DNA from: Auanema rhodensis
Taxonomy: Eukaryota; Nematoda; Chromadorea; Rhabditida; Rhabditidae
Length of the DNA stretch: 64,000 bases
NCBI GenBank assembly: GCA_964057225.1
Contig: OZ059896.1
Location: 20,766,501 to 20,830,500 of the forward strand
Direction: 5' to 3'
The position numbers and the translations under genes were made by a program. The notes below the pieces were generated by a model. It did not search any database. It was not told where the DNA came from and worked only from the letters and a program-made list of their open reading frames with translations. Of this stretch, positions 1 through 8,600 are shown one piece after another; within the stretch, counting starts at the first letter, position 1; every line of letters starts with the position of its first letter.

Positions 1-59
1 TTGAGAAACGCTTGATACAAAAATTAGTTATGATCGTTTGAAAAATGATGCATTAGTGT

Positions 60-87
60 ATGTTGAGTTTCCATGTACACTCAACAT
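60..87. repeat. Inverted repeat H1 (9-bp arms, 10-nt loop), present in each monomer
   Basis: ATGTTGAGT at 60-68 and ACTCAACAT at 79-87 are perfect reverse complements around the loop TTCCATGTAC. On my reading both arms are unchanged in all 182 full monomers. The nearest changes fall outside the arms (for example C instead of T just after the right arm in the monomer at 18359, and GCATCC in the monomers at 59748 and 61151). Only the deleted unit at 10878 loses part of the right arm. It lies in the least variable part of the monomer, which makes it a candidate protein-binding dyad; no binding protein can be inferred from sequence. Confidence 0.9.
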
Positions 88-110
88 TGCTTCCAAAAAC
101 ATTTTGACAA

Positions 111-129
111 AAATTTTTTCGAAAAATTT
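111..129. repeat. A/T inverted repeat H2 around TTCGAA (8-bp arms)
   Basis: AAATTTTT at 111-118 and AAAAATTT at 122-129 pair around the loop TCG. Alternatively TTTTTCGAAAAA forms a 12-bp perfect palindrome. A few monomers change it: TTGTTTCG at 703, GTTTTTCG in the units at 6318, 18709, 21516 and 21866, TGTTTTCG at 10989, 12042 and 14147, and AAAAGTTTC at 21516 and 30986. An A/T element of this kind could melt easily or bend; it is more tolerant of change than H1. Confidence 0.8.
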
Positions 130-237
130 CAAAATAATTTAGCAAAGAGTAGATGTTTTTAGATTCCATTTTTCAAGGCAAAGACGATAGACAATGTTAT
201 TCAACGAAAAAATTAATTCTTCAGGGTGAAAATCGAG

Positions 238-259
238 GATATAAGTGTGAACTTATATC
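238..259. repeat. Inverted repeat H3 (9-bp arms, GTGA loop), present in each monomer
   Basis: GATATAAGT at 238-246 and ACTTATATC at 251-259 are perfect reverse complements separated by only GTGA, so a compact hairpin is geometrically possible on either strand. Just outside, CGAG and CTCG (234-237 and 269-272) give a second weak level of symmetry, and GATATC at 264-269 could compete for the left arm. In 25 monomers (for example 5617, 7371, 9125, 18008, 20113, 41160, 53082, 62204) the left arm reads GATATATGT, which introduces one internal T-T mismatch with no matching change in the right arm. Confidence 0.9.
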
Positions 260-276
260 AGTTGATATCTCGGTGC

Positions 277-327
277 ATTTTCAAGCTAGCGCAAATCTGA
301 TAACACAGATCGACGCAGCTTAAAAAT
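277..327. repeat. Compound dyad H4 spanning 51 bp, present in each monomer
   Basis: The canonical form has ATTTTTAAGCT and AGCTTAAAAAT as 11-bp outer arms (277-287 and 317-327), then GCG/CGC (289-291 and 314-316), a symmetric internal CAA/CGA loop, then ATCTG/CAGAT (295-299 and 306-310) closed by ATAACA. Up to 19 base pairs could therefore form with one bulged A at 288. This first monomer has C at 282, so one outer pair is lost; most other monomers have T there and pair fully. In the 38 monomers carrying ATCGGCG (one has ATCGGAG-type derivatives among them) one A of the right outer arm is also missing, shortening the arm. This is the strongest secondary-structure element in the monomer. Confidence 0.88.
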
Positions 328-1403
328 CCGCATCGAATGCACTATACTACATTGAGAAACGCTTGATACACAAATTAGTTATGATCGTTTGAAAAATGAT
401 GCATTAGTGTATGTTGAGTTTCCATGTACACTCAACATTGCTTCCAAAAACAGTTTGACAAAAATTTTTTCGAAAAATTTCAAAATAATTTAGCAAAAAG
501 TAGATGTTTTTAGATTTCTTTTTTCAAGGCAAAGACGATGGACAATGTTATTCAACGAAAAAATTAATTCTTCAGGGTGAAAATCGAGGATATAAGTGTG
601 AACTTATATCAGTTGATATCTCGGTGCATTTTTAAGCTAGCGCAAATCTGATAACACAGATCGACGCAGCTTAAAAATCCGCATCGAATGCACTATACTA
701 CATTGAGAAACGCTTGATACAAAAATTAGTTATGATCGTTTGAAAAATGATGCATTAGTGTATGTTGAGTTTCCATGTACACTCAACATTGCTTCCAAAA
801 ACATTTTGACAAAAATTGTTTCGAAAAATTTCAAAATAATTTAGCAAAAAGTAGATGTTTTTAGATTCCATTTTTCAAGGCAAAGACGATAGACAATGTT
901 ATTCAACGAAAAAATTAATTCTTCAGGGTGAAAATCGAGGATATAAGTGTGAACTTATATCAGTTGATATCTCGGTGCATTTTTAAGCTAGCGCAAATCT
1001 GATAACACAGATCGACGCAGCTTAAAAATCCGCATCGAATGCACTATACTACATTGAGAAACGCTTGATACAAAAATTAGTTATGATCGTTTGAAAAATG
1101 ATGCATTAGTGTATGTTGAGTTTCCATGTACACTCAACATTGCTTCCAAAAACAGTTTGACAAAAATTTTTTCGAAAAATTTCAAAATAATTTAGCAAAA
1201 AGTAGATGTTTTTAGATTTCTTTTTTCAAGGCAAAGACGATGGACAATGTTATTCAACGAAAAAATTAATTCTTCAGGGTGAAAATCGAGGATATAAGTG
1301 TGAACTTATATCAGTTGATATCTCGGTGCATTTTTAAGCTAGCGCAAATCTGATAACACAGATCGACGCAGCTTAAAAATCCGCATCGAATGCACTATAC
1401 TAC

Positions 1404-1420
1404 ATCAAGAAACGCTTGAT
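1404..1420. repeat. Variant-specific hairpin H5 at the monomer start (TCAAG type)
   Basis: ATCAAG at 1404-1409 and CTTGAT at 1415-1420 pair perfectly around AAACG. The usual monomer reads ATTGAG here and cannot form this pairing, so the two adjacent changes TG to CA create the hairpin. The TCAAG form occurs in 26 monomers: 1405, 2458, 4564, 14498, 16253, 16955, 31688, 33442, 35197, 35548, 37655, 38006, 43965, 44316, 45718, 47120, 49927, 50278, 51680, 53082, 55538, 56590, 58344, 58695, 60099 and 61502. The units at 59397 and 61853 read TCAAAAAAC, which breaks one pair. Confidence 0.82.
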
Positions 1421-1755
1421 ACAAAAATTAGTTATGATCGTTTGAAAAATGATGCATTAGTGTATGTTGAGTTTCCATGTACACTCAACATTGCTTCCAA
1501 AAACATTTTGACAAAAATTTTTTCGAAAAATTTCAAAATAATTTAGCAAGAAGTAGATGTTTTTAGATTTCTTTTTTCAAGGCAAAGACGATGGACAATG
1601 TAATTCAACGAAAAAATTAATTCTTCAGGGTGAAAATCGAGGATATAAGTGTGAACTTATATCAGTTGATATCTCGGTGCATTTTCAAGCTAGCGCAAAT
1701 CTGATAACACAGATAGACGCAGCTTAAAAATCCGCATCGAATGCACTATACTACA

Positions 1756-3510
1756 TTGAGAAACGCTTGATACAAAAATTAGTTATGATCGTTTGAAAAA
1801 TGATGCATTAGTGTATGTTGAGTTTCCATGTACACTCAACATTGCTTCCAAAAACATTTTGACAAAAATTTTTTCGAAAAATTTCAAAATAATTTAGCAA
1901 AAAGTAGATGTTTTTAGATTCCATTTTTCAAGGCAAAGACGATAGACAATGTTATTCAACGAAAAAATTAATTCTTCAGGGTGAAAATCGAGGATATAAG
2001 TGTGAACTTATATCAGTTGATATCTCGGTGCATTTTCAAGCTAGCGCAAATCTGATAACACAGATCGACGCAGCTTAAAAATCCGCATCGAATGCACTAT
2101 ACTACATTGAGAAACGCTTGATACACAAATTAGTTATGATCGTTTGAAAAATGATGCATTAGTGTATGTTGAGTTTCCATGTACACTCAACATTGCTTCC
2201 AAAAACAGTTTGACAAAAATTTTTTCGAAAAATTTCAAAATAATTTAGCAAAAAGTAGATGTTTTTAGATTTCTTTTTTCAAGGCAAAGACGATGGACAA
2301 TGTTATTCAACGAAAAAATTAATTCTTCAGGGTGAAAATCGAGGATATAAGTGTGAACTTATATCAGTTGATATCTCGGTGCATTTTTAAGCTAGCGCAA
2401 ATCTGATAACACAGATCGACGCAGCTTAAAAATCCGCATCGAATGCACTATACTACATCAAGAAACGCTTGATACAAAAATTAGTTATGATCGTTTGAAA
2501 AATGATGCATTAGTGTATGTTGAGTTTCCATGTACACTCAACATTGCTTCCAAAAACATTTTGACAAAAATTTTTTCGAAAAATTTCAAAATAATTTAGC
2601 AAGAAGTAGATGTTCTTAGATTTCTTTTTTCAAGGCAAAGACGATGGACAATGTAATTCAACGAAAAAATTAATTCTTCAGGGTGAAAATCGAGGATATA
2701 AGTGTGAACTTATATCAGTTGATATCTCGGTGCATTTTTAAGCTAGCGCAAATCTGATAACACAGATAGACGCAGCTTAAAAATCCGCATCGAATGCACT
2801 ATACTACATTGAGAAACGCTTGATACAAAAATTAGTTATGATCGTTTGAAAAATGATGCATTAGTGTATGTTGAGTTTCCATGTACACTCAACATTGCTT
2901 CCAAAAACATTTTGACAAAAATTTTTTCGAAAAATTTCAAAATAATTTAGCAAAAAGTAGATGTTTTTAGATTCCATTTTTCAAGGCAAAGACGATAGAC
3001 AATGTTATTCAATGAAAAAATTAATTCTTCAGGGTGAAAATCGAGGATATAAGTGTGAACTTATATCAGTTGATATCTCGGTGCATTTTCAAGCTAGCGC
3101 AAATCTGATAACACAGATCGACGCAGCTTAAAAATCCGCATCGAATGCACTATACTACATTGAGAAACGCTTGATACAAAAATTAGTTATGATCGTTTGA
3201 AAAATGATGCATTAGTGTATGTTGAGTTTCCATGTACACTCAACATTGCTTCCAAAAACAGTTTGACAAAAATTTTTTCGAAAAATTTCAAAATAATTTA
3301 GCAAAAAGTAGATGTTTTTAGATTTCTTTTTTCAAGGCAAAGACGATGGACAATGTTATTCAACGAAAAAATTAATTCTTCAGGGTGAAAATCGAGGATA
3401 TAAGTGTGAACTTATATCAGTTGATATCTCGGTGCATTTTTAAGCTAGCGCAAATCTGATAACACAGATCGACGCAGCTTAAAAATCCGCATCGAATGCA
3501 CTATACTACA
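1756..3510. repeat. 5-mer block, first copy (second at 3862-5616)
   Basis: Five monomers (1756, 2107, 2458, 2809, 3160) that I could not distinguish from those at 3862-5616 when compared site by site, including private variants GTTCTTAG, TAATTCAAC with ATAGACG, and TCAATGAAA. The period is 2106 bp, equal to six monomers, with the unit at 3511 sitting between the copies. The unit at the equivalent place after the second copy (5617) is a different type, so the duplication ends there. Confidence 0.87.
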
Positions 3511-5616
3511 TTGAGAAACGCTTGATACAAAAATTAGTTATGATCGTTTGAAAAATGATGCATTAGTGTATGTTGAGTTTCCATGTACACTCAACATTGC
3601 TTCCAAAAACATTTTGACAAAAATTTTTTCGAAAAATTTCAAAATAATTTAGCAAAGAGTAGATGTTTTTAGATTCCATTTTTCAAGGCAAAGACGATAG
3701 ACAATGTTATTCAACGAAAAAATTAATTCTTCAGGGTGAAAATCGAGGATATAAGTGTGAACTTATATCAGTTGATATCTCGTTGCATTTTCAAGCTAGC
3801 GCAAATCTGATAACACAGATCGACGCAGCTTAAAAATCCGCATCGAATGCACTATACTACATTGAGAAACGCTTGATACAAAAATTAGTTATGATCGTTT
3901 GAAAAATGATGCATTAGTGTATGTTGAGTTTCCATGTACACTCAACATTGCTTCCAAAAACATTTTGACAAAAATTTTTTCGAAAAATTTCAAAATAATT
4001 TAGCAAAAAGTAGATGTTTTTAGATTCCATTTTTCAAGGCAAAGACGATAGACAATGTTATTCAACGAAAAAATTAATTCTTCAGGGTGAAAATCGAGGA
4101 TATAAGTGTGAACTTATATCAGTTGATATCTCGGTGCATTTTCAAGCTAGCGCAAATCTGATAACACAGATCGACGCAGCTTAAAAATCCGCATCGAATG
4201 CACTATACTACATTGAGAAACGCTTGATACACAAATTAGTTATGATCGTTTGAAAAATGATGCATTAGTGTATGTTGAGTTTCCATGTACACTCAACATT
4301 GCTTCCAAAAACAGTTTGACAAAAATTTTTTCGAAAAATTTCAAAATAATTTAGCAAAAAGTAGATGTTTTTAGATTTCTTTTTTCAAGGCAAAGACGAT
4401 GGACAATGTTATTCAACGAAAAAATTAATTCTTCAGGGTGAAAATCGAGGATATAAGTGTGAACTTATATCAGTTGATATCTCGGTGCATTTTTAAGCTA
4501 GCGCAAATCTGATAACACAGATCGACGCAGCTTAAAAATCCGCATCGAATGCACTATACTACATCAAGAAACGCTTGATACAAAAATTAGTTATGATCGT
4601 TTGAAAAATGATGCATTAGTGTATGTTGAGTTTCCATGTACACTCAACATTGCTTCCAAAAACATTTTGACAAAAATTTTTTCGAAAAATTTCAAAATAA
4701 TTTAGCAAGAAGTAGATGTTCTTAGATTTCTTTTTTCAAGGCAAAGACGATGGACAATGTAATTCAACGAAAAAATTAATTCTTCAGGGTGAAAATCGAG
4801 GATATAAGTGTGAACTTATATCAGTTGATATCTCGGTGCATTTTTAAGCTAGCGCAAATCTGATAACACAGATAGACGCAGCTTAAAAATCCGCATCGAA
4901 TGCACTATACTACATTGAGAAACGCTTGATACAAAAATTAGTTATGATCGTTTGAAAAATGATGCATTAGTGTATGTTGAGTTTCCATGTACACTCAACA
5001 TTGCTTCCAAAAACATTTTGACAAAAATTTTTTCGAAAAATTTCAAAATAATTTAGCAAAAAGTAGATGTTTTTAGATTCCATTTTTCAAGGCAAAGACG
5101 ATAGACAATGTTATTCAATGAAAAAATTAATTCTTCAGGGTGAAAATCGAGGATATAAGTGTGAACTTATATCAGTTGATATCTCGGTGCATTTTCAAGC
5201 TAGCGCAAATCTGATAACACAGATCGACGCAGCTTAAAAATCCGCATCGAATGCACTATACTACATTGAGAAACGCTTGATACAAAAATTAGTTATGATC
5301 GTTTGAAAAATGATGCATTAGTGTATGTTGAGTTTCCATGTACACTCAACATTGCTTCCAAAAACAGTTTGACAAAAATTTTTTCGAAAAATTTCAAAAT
5401 AATTTAGCAAAAAGTAGATGTTTTTAGATTTCTTTTTTCAAGGCAAAGACGATGGACAATGTTATTCAACGAAAAAATTAATTCTTCAGGGTGAAAATCG
5501 AGGATATAAGTGTGAACTTATATCAGTTGATATCTCGGTGCATTTTTAAGCTAGCGCAAATCTGATAACACAGATCGACGCAGCTTAAAAATCCGCATCG
5601 AATGCACTATACTACA

Positions 5617-8600
5617 TTGAGAAACGCTTGATACAAAAATTAGTTATGATCGTTTGAAAAATGGTGCATTAGTGTATGTTGAGTTTCCATGTACACTCAA
5701 CATTGCTTCCAAAAACATTTTGACAAAAATTTTTTCGAAAAATTTCAAAATAATTTAGCAAAAAGTAGATGTTTTTAGATTCCATTTTTCAAGGCAAAGA
5801 CGATAGACAATGTTATTCAACGAAAAAATTAATTCTTCAGGGTGAAAATCGAGGATATATGTGTGAACTTATATCAGTTGATATCTCGGTGCATTTTTAA
5901 GCTAGCGCAAATCTGATAACACAGATCGACGCAGCTTAAAAATCCACATCGAATGCACTATACTACATTGAGAAACGCTTGATACAAAAATTAGTTATGA
6001 TCGTTTGAAAAATGATGCATTAGTGTATGTTGAGTTTCCATGTACACTCAACATTGCTTCCAAAAACATTTTGACAAAAATTTTTTCGAAAAATTTCAAA
6101 ATAATTTAGCAAAAAGTAGATGTTTTTAGATTCCTTTTTTCGAGGCAAAGACGATGGACAATGTTATTCAGCGAAAAAATTAATTCTTCAGGGTGAAAAT
6201 CGAGGATATAAGTGTGAACTTATATCAGTTGATATCTCGGTGCATTTTTAAGCTAGCGCAAATCTGATAACACAGATCGGCGCAGCTTAAAATCCGCATC
6301 GAATGCACTATACTACATTGAGAAACGCTTGATACAAAAATTAGTTATGATCGTTTGAAAAATGATGCATTAGTGTATGTTGAGTTTCCATGTACACTCA
6401 ACATTGCTTCCAAAAACATTTTGATAAAAAGTTTTTCGAAAAATTTCAAAATAATTTAGCAAAAAGTAGATGTTTTTAGATTCCATTTTTCAAGGCAAAG
6501 ACGATAGACAATGTTATTCAACGAAAAAATTAATTCTTCAGGGTGAAAATCGAGGATATAAGTGTGAACTTATATCAGTTGATATCTCGGTGCATTTTTA
6601 AGCTAGCGCAAATCTGATAACACAGATCGACGCAGCTTAAAAATCCACATCGAATGCACTATACTACATTGAGAAACGCTTGATACAAAAATTAGTTATG
6701 ATCGTTTGAAAAATGATGCATTAGTGTATGTTGAGTTTCCATGTACACTCAACATTGCTTCCAAAAACATTTTGACAAAAATTTTTTCGAAAAATTTCAG
6801 AATAATTTAGCAAAAAGTAGATGTTTTTAGATTCCTTTTTTTAAGGCAAAGACGATGGACAATGTTATTCAACGAAAAAATTAATTCTTCAGGGTGAAAA
6901 TCGAGGATATAAGTGTGAACTTATATCAGTTGATATCTCGGTGCATTTTTAAGCTAGCGCAAATCTGATAACACAGATCGACGCAGCTTAAAAATCCGCA
7001 TCGAATGCACTATACTACATTGAGAAACGCTTAATACACAAATTAGTTATGATCGTTTGAAAAATGATGCATTAGTGTATGTTGAGTTTCCATGTACACT
7101 CAACATTGCTTCCAAAAACAGTTTGACAAAAATTTTTTCGAAAAATTTCAAAATAATTTAGCAAAAAGTAGATGTTTTTAGATTTCTTTTTTCAAGGCAA
7201 AGACGATGGACAATGTTATTCAACGAAAAAATTAATTCTTCAGGGTGAAAATCGAGGATATAAGTGTGAACTTATATCAGTTGATATCTCGGTGCATTTT
7301 TAAGCTAGCGCAAATCTGATAACACAGATCGACGCAGCTTAAAAATCCGCATCGAATGCACTATACTACATTGAGAAACGCTTAATACACAAATTAGTTA
7401 TGATCGTTTGAAAAATGATGCATTAGTGTATGTTGAGTTTCCATGTACACTCAACATTGCTTCCAAAAACATTTTGACAAAAATTTTTTCGAAAAATTTC
7501 AAAATAATTTAGCAAAAAGTAGATGTTTTTAGATTCCATTTTTCAAGGCAAAGACGATAGACAATGTTATTCAACGAGAAAATTAATTCTTCAGGGTGAA
7601 AATCGAGGATATATGTGTGAACTTATATCAGTTGATATCTCGGTGCATTTTTAAGCTAGCGCAAATCTGATAACACAGATCGACGCAGCTTAAAAATCCA
7701 CATCGAATGCACTATACTACATTGAGAAACGCTTGATACAAAAATTAGTTATGATCGTTTGAAAAATGATGCATTAGTGTATGTTGAGTTTCCATGTACA
7801 CTCAACATTGCTTCCAAAAACATTTTGACAAAAATTTTTTCGAAAAATTTCAAAATAATTTAGCAAAAAGTAGATGTTTTTAGATTCCTTTTTTCAAGGC
7901 AAAGACGATGGACAATGTTATTCAGCGAAAAAATTAATTTTTCAGGGTGAAAATCGAGGATATAAGTGTGAACTTATATCAGTTGATATCTCGGTGCATT
8001 TTTAAGCTAGCGCAAATCTGATAACACAGATCGGCGCAGCTTAAAATCCGCATCGAATGCACTATACTACATTGAGAAACGCTTGATACAAAAATTAGTT
8101 ATGATCGTTTGAAAAATGATGCATTAGTGTATGTTGAGTTTCCATGTACACTCAACATTGCTTCCAAAAACATTTTGATAAAAATTTTTTCGAAAAATTT
8201 CAAAATAATTTAGCAAAAAGTAGATGTTTTTAGATTCCATTTTTCAAGGCAAAGACGATAGACAATGTTATTCAACGAAAAAATTAATTCTTCAGGGTGA
8301 AAATCGAGGATATAAGTGTGAACTTATATCAGTTGATATCTCGGTGCATTTTTAAGCTAGCGCAAATCTGATAACACAGATCGACGCAGCTTAAAAATCC
8401 ACATCGAATGCACTATACTACATTGAGAAACGCTTGATACAAAAATTAGTTATGATCGTTTGAAAAATGGTGCATTAGTGTATGTTGAGTTTCCATGTAC
8501 ACTCAACATTGCTTCCAAAAACATTTTGACAAAAATTTTTTCGAAAAATTTCAAAATAATTTAGCAAAAAGTAGATGTTTTTAGATTCCATTTTTCAAGG

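Larger units (their letters stand above)
1..351. repeat. Representative 351-bp satellite monomer (first unit)
   Basis: This first unit serves as the coordinate reference for all monomer positions quoted elsewhere. By hand count it has 54 C and 58 G (about 32% GC) and 12 CpG dinucleotides. It contains runs of five A or T at roughly 19-23, 41-45, 95-99, 109-119, 122-126, 156-160 and 169-173, a composition often associated with intrinsic bending. Main variable sites across the array: 2-5 (TGAG/CAAG/TAAG), 14-19 (GATACA/AATACA, followed by AAA or CAA), 47-49 (ATGATGC/ATGGTGC), 100-108 (CATTTTGAC, CAGTTTGAC or CATTTTGAT), 164-170 (ATTCCAT, ATTTCTT, ATTCCTT), 186-190 (ATAGAC/ATGGAC), 242-246 (ATAAGTG/ATATGTG), 281-283 (TTTAAG/TTCAAG), 311-313 (ATCGACG, ATAGACG, ATCGGCG) and 327-331 (TCCG, TCCAC, TCTGC). 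This particular unit carries the rare GCAAAGAGT variant shared with the unit at 3511. Confidence 0.95.
1..5616. repeat. Array segment A: 16 monomers with a repeated 5-mer block
   Basis: Unit starts: 1, 352, 703, 1054, 1405, 1756, 2107, 2458, 2809, 3160, 3511, 3862, 4213, 4564, 4915, 5266; all are 351 bp. CATTTTGAC/ATTCCAT/ATAGAC units roughly alternate with CAGTTTGAC/ATTTCTT/ATGGAC units, with TCAAG/GCAAGAAG units at 1405, 2458 and 4564. The block 1756-3510 returns at 3862-5616, 2106 bp away, carrying the same private changes: GTTCTTAG in 2458 and 4564, and TCAATGAAA in 2809 and 4915. The units at 1 and 3511 share GCAAAGAGT. TTTTCAAG in the dyad is common here and rarer downstream. Confidence 0.9.

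Noticed and set aside
46-68. Internal duplication within the monomer (ATGCATTAGTGTATGTTGAG versus ATGCACTATACTACATTGAG near the monomer end)
   Set aside because: About 13 of 20 positions match, which is not convincing in AT-rich sequence, and the flanks show no further similarity. The monomer is not clearly a dimer of a smaller unit.
104-137. Bacterial-type promoter (TTGACA followed by an A/T-rich block)
   Set aside because: TTGACA occurs in many monomers but is about 22 bp from AATAAT, has no downstream gene, and sits in a eukaryotic-type satellite. It is a by-product of AT-rich composition.
53-169. Recurrent minus-strand ORF of 38 codons, ATG at 169 to stop at 53, in ATTCCAT-type monomers
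   Set aside because: It is removed in the ATTTCTT and ATTCCTT monomer types, which lose the ATG. It repeats only because the satellite repeats, and it has low-complexity AT-driven composition. All six frames of the monomer contain stops, so no longer frame exists.
190-206. CENP-B box
   Set aside because: On the minus strand TTCGTTGAATAACAT matches the TTCGnnnnAnn part of the mammalian motif but lacks the following CGGG; no other site in the monomer does better. A functional box is not supported.
290-316. Hammerhead ribozyme core, as found in some satellite transcripts
   Set aside because: CTGATAA resembles the CTGATGA core but has A where G is essential, and no correctly placed GAAA with flanking helices is seen. 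The surrounding complementarity is better explained by the simple dyad.
1-351. Identity with known insect satellites of similar length, such as the Drosophila 359-bp (1.688) family or the Tribolium TCAST family
   Set aside because: Length and AT-richness are similar, but I could not recognise a convincing shared sequence from memory. A database search would decide; I make no assignment.
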